Shown piece by piece: positions 47,501-58,611 of a stretch of 64,000 nucleotides of DNA (within the stretch, counting starts at the first letter, position 1; every line of letters starts with the position of its first letter). The position numbers were made by a program, and so were the translations under genes. Below the pieces are notes generated by a model. It saw only the letters and a list, made by a program, of their open reading frames with translations, had not been told where the DNA came from and did not search any database. The DNA comes from Megascapheus bottae (Eukaryota > Chordata > Mammalia > Rodentia > Geomyidae), in NCBI GenBank assembly GCA_024803745.1, contig JANJXV010001770.1, positions 1 to 64,000 of the forward strand. Direction: 5' to 3'.

Positions 47501-49501
47501 GTGAAGTCACAGAATGGAGGTGTGTGAAGTCACAGAATGGAGGTGTGTGAAGCCAAAATGGAGGGGTGTGAAGTCATAGAATGGAGGTGTGTGAAGTCAG
47601 ACAAGGAAGGTGTGTGAAGTCACAGAATGGATGTGTCTGAAGTCATAGAATGGAGGTGTGTAAAGTCACAGAATGGAGGTGTGTGAAGTCACAGAATGGA
47701 GCCAAAATGGAGGTGTGTGAACTCATAGAATGGAGGTGTGTGAAGTCAGAGAATGGAGTTGTGTGAGTCATAGAATTGAAGTGTGTGAAGTCACAGAATG
47801 GAGGTGTGTGAAGTCATAGAATGGAAGTGTGTGAAGTTACAGAATGGAGATGTGTGAAGTCACAGAATGGAGGTGTGTGAAGTCAGAATGGAGGTGTGTG
47901 AAGTCATAGAATGGAGGTGTGTGAAGTCATAGAATGGAGGTGAGTGAAGTCACATAATGGAGGTGTGTAAAGTTCTAGAATTGAGGTGTGTGAAGTCATA
48001 GAATGGAGGTGTGTGAAGTCACAGAATTGAGGTGTGTGAAGTCATAGAATGGAGGTGTGTGAAGTCACAGAATGGAGTTTTGTGAAGTTATAGATTGGAG
48101 GTGTGTGAAGTCATAGAATGGAGGTGTGTGAAGTCACAGAATGGAGGTGTGGGAAGTCCCAGAATGGAGGTGTGTGAAGTCACGGTATGGAGGTGTGTGA
48201 AGCCAAAATGGAGGTGTGTGAAGTCATAGAATGGAGGTGTGTGAAGTCAGAGAATGGAGGTGTGTTAGTCATAGAATTGAAATGTGTGAAGTCACAGAAT
48301 GGAGGTGTGTGAAGTCATGGAATGGAGGTGTGTGAAGTCAAAAAGGAGGTGTGTGAAGTCAGAATGGAGGTCTGTGAAGTCACAGAATGGAGGTTTGTGA
48401 AGTCACAGATGGACATGTGTTAAGTTATAGAACAGAGGTGTGTGAAGTCATCGAATGGATGTTTTTCAAATAAGAATGGAGGTGTGTAAAGTCATAGAAT
48501 GGAGGTGTGGGAAATCACAGAATGGAGGTGTGTGAAGTCACAGAATGGAGGTGTGTGAAGTCACAAAATGGAGGTGTGTGAATTCACAGAATGGAGGTGT
48601 GTGAAATCACAGAATGGAGGCATGTGAAGTCACAGAATTAAGGTGTGTGAAATCATAGAATGGAGGTGTGGGAAGTCAAAATGGAAGTGCGTGATGACAC
48701 AATTGAGGAATGTGAAGTCACAGAAAGGAGGTGTGTGAAGTCAAAATGGAGGTGTGTGAAGTCACAGAATGCAGGTATGTGAAGTCACAGAATGAAAGTT
48801 TGTGAAGTCAAAATGGAGGTTTGTGAAGTCTCTGAGTTGAGGTGTGTGAAGTCAAAGATTGGTGGTGTGTGAAGTCATAGAATGGAGGTGTGTGAAGTCA
48901 CAGAATGGAGGTGTGTGAAGTCACAATGGAGGTGTGTGAAGTCATAGAATGGAGGTGTGTGAAGTCACAGAATGGAGGTGTGTAAAGTCAGAATGGAGGT
49001 GTGCGAAGTCATAGAATGGAGGTGTGTAAAGTCATAGAATGGAGGTTTGTGAAGTCAGAATTGAGGTGTGTGAAGGAATAGAATGGAGGTTTGTGAAGTC
49101 ACAGAATGGAGGTGCGTGAAGTCAGAATGGAGGTGTACGAAGTCATAGAATGGAAGTGTGTGAAGTAACAGAATGGAGGTGTGTGAAGTCACAATGGAGG
49201 TGTGTGAAGTCATAGAATGGACGGGTGTGAAGTCATAAAATGGAGGCGTGTGAAGTCATAGAATGGAGGTGTGTGAAGTCATAGAATGGAGGTGTGTGAA
49301 GTCACAGAATGGAGGTGTGTGAAGTCACAGAATGGAGGTGTGTGAAGTCATAGAATGGAGGTGTGTGAAGTCACGGAATGGAGGTGTGTGAAGCCAAAAT
49401 GGAGGTGTGTGAAGTCAGAGAATGGAGGTGTGTGAGTCATAGAATTGAAGTGTGTGAAGTCACAGAATGGAGGTTTGTGAAGTCATAGAATGGAGGTATG
49501 T
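41586..49501 (+). repeat. 7.9-kb tandem segmental duplication, unit 2 (7,916 bp)
   Basis: This is a direct repeat of the preceding 7,872 bp and keeps the two monomers (44 bp) near 44,800 that unit 1 lacks. At several sites it agrees with the older C copy near 21-23 kb against unit 1: GATTCGAGG (43,275; also 21,777), GAATTGAGGTGTGTAAAG (near 43,565; also 22,070) and the retained 44 bp. Private changes include GTCTGTGAAATC near 45,600 and GTCTGCAGTC near 47,026. After 49,501 the sequence reads GAAGTCATAG where a third unit would begin GAAGTCACAAAA, so the tandem series stops at two and enters E-type repeats. Confidence 0.9.
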
Positions 49502-52500
49502 GAAGTCATAGAATGGAGTTGTGTGAAGTCAGAATGGAGGTGTGTGAAGTCATAGAATGGACGTATGTGAAGTCACAGAATTCAGGTGTGTGAAGTCATA
49601 GAATGGAGGTGTGTGAAGTCATAGAATGGAGGTGTGTGAAGTCACATAATGGAGGTGTGTGAAGTTCTAGAATGGAGGTGTGTGAAGTCACAGAATTGAA
49701 GTGTGTGAAGTGATAGAATGGAGGTGTGTGAAGTCACAGAATGGCGGTGTGTGAAGTCAGAATGGAGGTGTGTGAAGTCATAGAATGGTGGTATGTGAAA
49801 TCATAGAATGGAGGTGTGTGAAGTTCTAGAATGGAGGTGTGTGAAGTCATAGAATGGAGGTGTGTGAAGTCACAGAATGGAGGTGTGTGAAGTCATAGAA
49901 TGGAGGTGTGTGAAGTCACAGAATTGAGGTGTGTGAAGTCAGAGAATTGAGGTGTGTGAAGTCACAGAAAGGAGGTGTGTGAAGTCAGAGAATGCAGGTG
50001 TGTGAAGTCATAGAATGGAAGTCTGTGAAGTCACAGAATTGAGGTGTGTGAAGTCACAGAATGGAGGTGTGTGAAGTCACAGAAGGGAGGTGTGTGAAGT
50101 CATAGAATGGAGGTGTGTGAAGTCCCAGAATGGAGGTGTGCGAAGTCACAGAATGGAGGTGTGTGAAGCCAAAATGGAGGGGTGTGAAGTCATAGAATGG
50201 AGGTGTGTGAAGTCAGACAAGGAAGGTGTGTGAAGTCACAGAATGGATGTGTCTGAAGTCATAGGACGGAGTTGTGTGAAGTCACAGAATGGAGGTGTGT
50301 GAAGTCACAGAATGGAGCCAAAATGGAGGTGTGTGAAGTCATAAAATGGAGGAGTGTGAAGTCAGAGAATGGAGGTGTGTGAGTCATAGAATTGAAGTGT
50401 GTGTAGTCACAAAATGGAGGTGTGTGAAGTCACAGAATGGAAGTGTGTGAAGTTACATAATGGAGATATGTGAAGTCACAGAATGGAGGTGTGTGAAGTC
50501 AGAATGGAGGTGTGTGAAGTCATAGAATGGAGGTGTGTGAAGTCAGAATGGAGGTGTGTGAAGTCATAGAATGGACGTATGTGAAGTCACAGAATTAAGG
50601 TGTGTGAAGTCATAGAATGGAGGTGTGTGAAGTCATAGAATGGAGGTGAGTGAAGTCACATAATGGAGGTGTGTGAAGTTCTAGAATTGAGGTGTGTGAA
50701 GTCATAGAATGGAGGTGTGTGAAGTCACAGAATTGAGGTGTGTGAAGTCATAGAATGGAGGTGTGTGAAGTCAAAAAGGAGGTGTGTGAAGTCAGAATGG
50801 AGGTCTGTGAAGTCACAGAATGGAGGTGTGTGAAGTCACAGATGGACATGTGTTAAGTTATAGAACGGAGGTGTGTGAAGTCATAGAATGGAGGCGTGTG
50901 AAGTCAGAATGGAGATGTGTGAAGTCAGAATGGAGGTGTGTGAAGTCATAGAATGGATGTTTTTGAAATAAGAATGGAGGTGTGTAAAGTCATAGAATGG
51001 AGGTGTGTGAAGTCACAGAATGGAGGTGTGTGAAGTCAGAGAATGGAGGTGTGTGAAGTCCCAGAATGGAGGTTTGTGAAGTCACGGAATGGAGGTGTGT
51101 GAAGCCAAAATGGAGGTGTGTGAAGTCAGAGAATGGAGGTGTGTGAGTCATAGAATTGAAGTGTGTGAAGTCACAGAATGGAGGTGTGTGCAGTCATAGA
51201 ATGGAGGTGTGTGAAGTCATAGAATGGAGTTTTGTGAAGTCAGAATGGAGGTGTGTGAAGTCATAGAATGGACGTATGTGAAGTCAGAGAATTCAGGTGT
51301 GTGAAGTCATAGAATGGAGGTGTGTGAAGTCATAGAATGGAGGTGTGTGAAGTCACATAATGGAGGTGTGTGAAGTTCTAGAATGGAGGTGTGTGAAGTC
51401 ACAGAATTGAGGTGTGTGAAGTGATAGAATGGAGGTGTGTGAAGTCACAGAATGGAGGTGTGTGAAGTCAGAATGGAGGTGTGTGAAGTCATAGAATGGA
51501 GGTGTGTGAAGTTATAGAATGGTGGTGTGTGAAATCATAGAATGGAGGTGTGTGAAGTTCTAGAATGGAGGTGTGTGAAGTCACAGAATGGAGGTGTGTG
51601 AAGTCATAGAATGGAGGTGTGTGAAGTCACAGAATGGAGGTGTGTGAAGTCATAGAATGGAGGTGTGTGAAGTCACAGAATTGAGGTGTGTGAAGTCAGA
51701 GAATTGAGGTGTGTGAAGTCACAGAAAGGAGGTGTGAAATCAGAGAATGGAGGTGTGTGAAGTCATAGAATGGAAGTCTGTGAAGTCACAGAAATGAGGT
51801 GTGTGAAGTCACAGAATGGAGGTGTGTGAAGTCACAGAAGGGAGGTGTGTGAAGTCATAGAATGGAGGTGTGTGAAGTCCCAGAATGGAGGTGTGCGAAG
51901 TCACAGAATGGAGGTGTGTGGAGCCAAAATGGAGGGGTGTGAAGTCATAGAATGGAGGTGTGTGAAGTCAGACAAGGAAGGTGTGTGAAGTCACAGAATG
52001 GATGTGTCTGAAGTCATAGAATGGAGGTGTGTGAAGTCACAGAATGGAGGTGTGTGAAGTCACAGAATGCAGCCAAAATGGAGGTGTGTGAAGTCATAGA
52101 ATGGAGGTGTGTGAAGTCAGAGAATGGAGGTGTGTGAGTCATAGAATTGAAGTGTGTGAAGTCACAAAATGGAGGTGTGTGAAGTCATAGAATGGAAGTG
52201 TATGAAGTTACAGAATGGAGATGTGTGAAGTCACAGAATGGAGGTGTGTGAAGTCAGAATGGAGGTGTGTGAAGTCAGAGAATGGAGGTGTGTGAAGTCA
52301 CAGAATTGAGGTGTGTGAAGTCATAGAATGGAGGTGTGTGAAGTCATGGAATGGAGGTGTGTGAAGTCAAAAAGGAGGTGTGTGAAGTCAGAATGGAGGT
52401 CTGTGAAGTCACAGAATGGAGGTTTGTGAAGTCACAGATGGACATGTGTTAAGTTATAGAACAGAGGTGTGTGAAGTCATAGAATGGAGGCTTGTGAATT

Positions 52501-52786
52501 CAGAATGGAGATGTGTGAAGTCTGAATGGAGGTGTGTGAAGTCATAGAATGGATGTTTTTCAAATAAGAATGGAGGTGTGTAAAGTCATAGAATGGAGGT
52601 GTGGGAAATCACAGAATGGAGGTGTGTGAAGTCACAGAATGGAGGTGTGTGAAGTCACAAAATGGAGGTGTGTGAATTCACAGAATGGAGGTGTGTGAAA
52701 TCACAGAATGGAGGCATGTGAAGTCACAGAATTAAGGTGTGTGAAATCATAGAATGGAGGTGTGGGAAGTCAAAATGGAAGTGCGT
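48693..52786 (+). repeat. B+E higher-order unit 1 (4,094 bp)
   Basis: This is measured from one GTGCGTGATGACAC marker (GATG at 48,693) to the next (52,787), so its first about 0.8 kb overlaps the end of the second 7.9-kb unit. It contains a hybrid monomer at 50,318 and the GAATGCAGCC hybrid form at 52,073. It resembles 30.36-33.7 kb in marker order and is the longest of the B+E units. The extra length against the following 3,620-bp units lies mainly in E-type monomers between about 49.3 and 51.7 kb. GTCAGAGAATTCAGG near 51,284 is private; other copies read GTCACAGAATTC. Confidence 0.78.
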
Positions 52787-55700
52787 GATGACACAATTGA
52801 GGAATGTGAAGTCACAGAAAGGAGGTGTGTGAAGTCAAAATGGAGGTGTGTGAAGTCACAGAATGCAGGTATGTGAAGTCACAGAATGAAAGTGTGTGAA
52901 GTCAAAATGGAGGTTTGTGAAGTCTCTGAGTTGAGGTGTGTGAAGTCAAAGATTGGTGGTGTGTGAAGTCATAGAATGGAGGTGTGTGAAGTCACAGAAT
53001 GGAGGGGTGTGAAGTCACAATGGAGGTGTGTGAAGTCATAGAATGGAGGTGTGTGAAGTCACAGAATGGAGGTGTGTAAAGTCAGAATGGAGGTGTGCGA
53101 AGTCATAGAATGGAGGTGTGTAAAGTCATAGAATGGAGGTTTGTGAAGTCAGAATTGAGGTGTGTGAAGGAATAGAATGGAGGTTTGTGAAGTCACAGAA
53201 TGGAGGTGCGTGAAGTCAGAATGGAGGTGTACGAAGTCATAGAATGGAAGGGTGTGAAGTAATAGAATGGAGGTGTGTGAAATCATAGAATGGAGGTGTG
53301 TGAAGCCATAGAATGGATGGGTGTGAAGTCATAAAATGGAGGCGTGTGAAGTCATAGAATGGAGGTGTGTGAAGTCATAGAATGGAGGTGTGTGAAGTCA
53401 CAGAATGGAGGTGTGTGAAGTCATAGAATGGAGGTGTGTGAAGTCATAGAATGGAGGTGTGTGAAGTCACATAATGGAGGTGTGTGAAGTTCTAGAATGG
53501 AGGTGTGTGAAGTCACAGAATTGAAGTGTGTGAAGTGATAGAATGGAGGTGTGTGAAGTCACAGAATGGCGGTGTGTGAAGTCAGAATGGAGGTGTGTGA
53601 AGTCATAGAATGGTGGTATGTGAAATCATAGAATGGAGGTGTGTGAAGTTCTGGAATGGAGGTGTGTGAAGTCATAGAATGGAGGTGTGTGAAGTCACAG
53701 AATGGAGGTGTGTGAAGTCATAGAATGGAGGTGTGTGAAGTCACAGAATTGAGGTGTGTGAAGTCAGAGAATTGAGGTGTGTGAAGTCACAGAAAGGAGG
53801 TGTGTGAAGTCAGAGAATGCAGGTGTGTGAAGTCATAGAATGGAAGTCTGTGAAGTCACAGAATTGAGGTGTGTGAAGTCACAGAATGGAGGTGTGTGAA
53901 GTCACAGAAGGGAGGTGTGTGAAGTCATAGAATGGAGGTGTGTGAAGTCCCAGAATGGAGGTGTGCGAAGTCACAGAATGGAGGTGTGTGAAGCCAAAAT
54001 GGAGGGGTGCGAAGTCATAGAATGGAGGTGTGTGAAGTCAGACAAGGAAGGTGTGTGAAGTCACAGAATGGATGTGTCTGAAGTCATAGGACGGAGGTGT
54101 GTGAAGTCACAGAATGGAGCCAAAATGGAGGTGTGTGAAGTCATAAAATGGAGGTGTGTGAAGTCAGAGAATGGAGGTGTGTGAGTCATAGAATTGAAGT
54201 GTGTGTAGTCACAAAATGGAGGTGTGTGAAGTCACAGAATGGAAGTGTGTGAAGTTACAGAATGGAGATATGTGAAGTCACAGAATGGAGGTGTGTGAAG
54301 TCAGAATGGAGGTGTGTGAAGTCATAGAATGGAGGTGTGTGAAGTCAGAATGGAGGTGTGTGAAGTCATAGAATGGACGTATGTGAAGTCACAGAATTCA
54401 GGTGTGTGAAGTCATAGAATGGAGGTGTGTGAAGTCATAGAATGGAGGTGAGTGAAGTCACATAATGGAGGTGTGTGAAGTTCTAGAATTGAGGCGTGTG
54501 AAGTCATAGAATGGAGGTGTGCGAAGTCACAGAATTGAGGTGTGTGAAGTCATAGAATGGAGGTGTGTGAAGTCAAAAAGGAGGTGTGTGAAGTCAGAAT
54601 GGAGGTCTGTGAAGTCACAGAATGGAGGTGTGTGAAGTCACAGATGGACATGTGTTAAGTTATAGAACGGAGGTGTGTGAAGTCATAGAATGGAGGCGTG
54701 TGAAGTCAGAATGGAGATGTGTGAAGTCAGAATGGAGGTGTGTGAAGTCATAGAATGGATGTTTTTGAAATAAGAATGGAGGTGTGTAAAGTCATAGAAT
54801 GGAGGTGTGTGAAGTCACAGAATGGAGGTGTGTGAAGTCACAGAATGGAGGTGTGTGAAGTCCCAGAATGGAGGTTTGTGAAGTCACGGAATGGAGGTGT
54901 GTGAAGCCAAAATGGAGGTGTGTGAAGTCAGAGAATGGAGGTGTGTGAGTCATAGAATTGAAGTGTGTGAAGTCACAGAATGGAGGTGTGTGAAGTCATA
55001 GAATGGAGGTGTGTGAAGTCATAGAATGGAGTTTTGTGAAGTCAGAATGGAGGTGTGTGAAGTCATAGAATGGACGTATGTGAAGTCACAGAATTCAGGT
55101 GTGTGAAGTCATAGAATGGAGGTGTGTGAAGTTATAGAATGGTGGTGTGTGAAATCATAGAATGGAGGTGTGTAAAGTTCTAGAATGGAGGTGTGTGAAG
55201 TCACAGAATGGAGGTGTGTGAAGTCATAGAATGGAGGTGTGTGAAGTCACAGAATGGAGGTGTGTGAAGTCATAGAATGGAGGTGTGTGAAGTCACAGAA
55301 TTGAGGTGTGTGAAGTCAGAGAATTGAGGTGTGTGAAGTCACAGAAAGGAGGTGTGAAATCAGAGAATGGAGGTGTGTGAAGTCATAGAATGGAAGTCTG
55401 TGAAGTCACAGAAATGAGGTGTGTGAAGTCACAGAATGGAGGTGTGTGAAGTCACAGAAGGGAGGTGTGTGAAGTCATAGAATGGAGGTGTGTGAAGTCC
55501 CAGAATGGAGGTGTGCGAAGTCACAGAATGGAGGTGTGTGGAGCCAAAATGGAGGGGTGTGAAGTCATAGAATGGAGGTGTGTGAAGTCAGACAAGGAAG
55601 GTGTGTGAAGTCACAGAATGGATGTGTCTGAAGTCATAGAATGGAGGTGTGTGAAGTCACAGAATGGAGGTGTGTGAAGTCACAGAATGCAGCAAAAATG

Positions 55701-56406
55701 GAGGTGTGTGAAGTCATAGAATGGAGGTGTGTGAAGTCAGAGAATGGAGGTGTGTGAGTCATAGAATTGAAGTGTGTGAAGTCACAAAATGGAGGTGTGT
55801 GAAGTCATAGAATGTAAGTGTGTGAAGTTACAGAATGGAGATGTGTGAAGTCACAGAATGGAGGTGTGTGAAGTCAGAATGGAGGTGTGTGAAGTCAGAG
55901 AATGGAGGTGTGTGAAGTCACAGAATTGAGGTGTGTGAAGTCATAGAATGGAGGTGTGTGAAGTCATGGAATGGAGGTGTGTGAAGTCAAAAAGGAGGTG
56001 TGTGAAGTCAGAATGGAGGTCTGTGAAGTCACAGAATGGAGGTTTGTGAAGTCACAGATGGACATGTGTTAAGTTATAGAACAGAGGTGTGTGAAGTCAT
56101 AGAATGGAGGCTTGTGAATTCAGAATGGAGATGTGTGAAGTCAGAATGGAGGTGTGTGAAGTCATAGAATGGATGTTTTTCAAATAAGAATGGAGGTGTG
56201 TAAAGTCATAGAATGGAGGTGTGGGAAATCACAGAATGGAGGTGTGTGAAGTCACAGAATGGAGGTGTGTGAAGTCACAAAATGGAGGTGTGTGAATTCA
56301 CAGAATGGAGGTGTGTGAAATCACAGAATGGAGGCATGTGAAGTCACAGAATTAAGGTGTGTGAAATCATAGAATGGAGGTGTGGGAAGTCAAAATGGAA
56401 GTGCGT
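52787..56406 (+). repeat. B+E higher-order unit 2 (3,620 bp)
   Basis: This unit runs from the GATGACAC marker at 52,787 to that at 56,407. The hybrid monomer is at 54,120 and a GCAGCAAAA version of the second hybrid is at 55,693. Between 53,161 and 54,120 the unit is 271 bp shorter than the equivalent interval in units 3 and 4: a block near 53.4 kb plus one 23-bp monomer just before the hybrid are missing. After the hybrid monomer it is 271 bp longer than unit 4. At 53,330 it reads GTCATAAAATGG, which places a TGA in the minus frame that is open in units 3-5. Confidence 0.82.
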
Positions 56407-58611
56407 GATGACACAATTGAGGAATGTGAAGTCACAGAAAGGAGGTGTGTGAAGTCAAAATGGAGGTGTGTGAAGTCACAGAATGCAGGTATGTGAAGTC
56501 ACAGAATGAAAGTGTGTGAAGTCAAAATGGAGGTTTGTGAAGTCTCTGAGTTGAGGTGTGTGAAGTCAAAGATTGGTGGTGTGTGAAGTCATAGAATGGA
56601 GGTGTGTGAAGTCACAGAATGGAGGGGTGTGAAGTCACAATGGAGGTGTGTGAAGTCATAGAATGGAGGTGTGTGAAGTCACAGAATGGAGGTGTGTAAA
56701 GTGAGAATGGAGGTGTGCGAAGTCATAGAATGGAGGTGTGTAAATTCATAGAATGGAGGTTTGTGAAGTCAGAATTGAGGTGTGTGAAGGAATAGAATGG
56801 AGGTTTGTGAAGTCACAGAATGGAGGTGCGTGAAGTCAGAATGGAGGTGTACGAAGTCATATAATGGAAGTGTGTGAAGTAATAGAATGGAGGTGTGTGA
56901 AATCATAGAATGGAGGTGTGTGAAGCCATAGAATGGACGGGTGTGAAGTCGTAAAATGGAGGCGTGTGAAGTCATAGAATGGAGGTGTGTGAAGTCATAG
57001 AGTGGAGGTGTGTGAAGTCACAGAATGGAGGTGTGTGAAGTCACAGAATGGAGGTGTGTGAAGTCACGGAATGGAGGTGTGTGAAGCCAAAATGGAGGTG
57101 TCTGAAGTCAGAGAATGGAGGTGTGTGAGTCATAGAATTGAAGTGTGTGAAGTCACAGAATGGAGGTTTGTGAAGTCATAGAATGGAGGTATGTGAAGTC
57201 ATAGAATGGAGTTGTGTGAAGTCAGAATGGAGGTGTGTGAAGTCATAGAATGGACGTATGTGAAGTCACAGAATTCAGGTGTGTGAAGTCATAGAATGGA
57301 GGTGTGTGAAGTCATACAATGGAGGTGTGTGAAGTCACATAATGGAGGTGTGTGAAGTTCTAGAATGGAGGTGTGTGAAGTCACAGAATTGAAGTGTGTG
57401 AAGTGATAGAATGGAGGTGTGTGAAGTCACAGAATGGCGGTGTGTGAAGTCAGAATGGAGGTGTGTGAAGTCATAGAATGGTGGTATGTGAAATCATAGA
57501 ATGGAGGTGTGTGAAGTTCTGGAATGGAGGTGTGTGAAGTCATAGAATGGAGGTGTGTGAAGTCACAGAGTGGAGGTGTGTGAAGTCATAGAATTGAGGT
57601 GTGTGAAGTCACAGAATTGAGGTGTGTGAAGTCAGAGAATTGAGGTGTGTGAAGTCACAGAAAGGAGGTGTGTGAAGTCAGAGAATGCAGGTGTGTGAAG
57701 TCATAGAATGGAAGTCTGTGAAGTCACAGAATTGAGGTGTGTGAAGTCACAGAATGGAGGTGTGTGAAGTCACAGAATGGAGGTGTGTGAAGTCATAAAA
57801 TGGAGGTGTGTGAAGTCCCAGAATGGAGGTGTGCGAAGTCACAGAATGGAGGTGTGTGAAGCCAAAATGGAGGGGTGTGAAGTCATAGAATGGAGGTGTG
57901 TGAAGTCAGACAAGGAAGGTGTGTGAAGTCACAGAATGGATGTGTCTGAAGTCATAGGACGGAGGTGTGTGAAGTCACAGAATGGAGGTGTGTGAAGTCA
58001 CAGAATGGAGCCAAAATGGAGGTGTGTGAAGTCATAAAATGGAGGTGTGTGAAGTCAGAGAATGGAGGTGTGTGAGTCATAGAATTGAAGTGTGTGAAGT
58101 CACAGAATGGAGGTGTGTGAAGTCATAGAATGGAAGTGTGTGAAGTTACAGAATGGAGATGTGTGAAGTCACAGAATGGAGGTGTGTGAAGTCAAAAAGG
58201 AGGTGTGTGAAGTCAGAATGGAGGTCTGTGAAGTCACAGAATGGAGGTTTGTGAAGTCACAGATGGACATGTGTTAAGTTATAGAACAGAGGTGTGTGAA
58301 GTCATAGAATGGAGGCTTGTGAATTCAGAATGGAGATGTGTGAAGTCAGAATGGAGGTGTGTGAAGTCATAGAATGGATGTTTTTCAAATAAGAATGGAG
58401 GTGTGTAAAGTCATAGAATGGAGGTGTGGGAAATCACAGAATGGAGGTGTGTGAAGTCACAGAATGGAGGTGTGTGAAGTCACAAAATGGAGGTGTGTGA
58501 ATTCACAGAATGGAGGTGTGTGAAATCACAGAATGGAGGCATGTGAAGTCACAGAATTAAGGTGTGTGAAATCATAGAATGGAGGTGTGGGAAGTCAAAA
58601 TGGAAGTGCGT
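56407..58611 (+). repeat. B+E higher-order unit 3, truncated (2,205 bp)
   Basis: This is a shortened unit. It carries the same leading markers as units 4 and 5 (GATGACAC 56,407; GTGAAGGAATAG near 56,785; hybrid monomer 58,011, 1,604 bp from the start as in units 4 and 5). Near 58,190 it then jumps from GTCACAGAATGGAGG directly to GTCAAAAAGGAGG, omitting about 1.4 kb that unit 4 retains, including the GCAGCAAAA hybrid. Compared with unit 4 the total is 1,415 bp shorter. The leading half is almost identical to units 4 and 5, with GTCATACAATGG, GTTCTGGAATGG and GTCGTAAAATGG shared by all three. Confidence 0.85.

Noticed and set aside
56769..56975. Minus-strand 68-codon ORF (identical copies at 58,974-59,180 and 62,594-62,800) as a protein gene
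   Set aside because: It translates the minisatellite with a 23-residue period, lies wholly within repeat monomers, has no recognisable domain or signal, and is closed by a TGA in the equivalent position of unit 2 (near 53,331). Identity among the three copies follows from recent HOR duplication, not selection.
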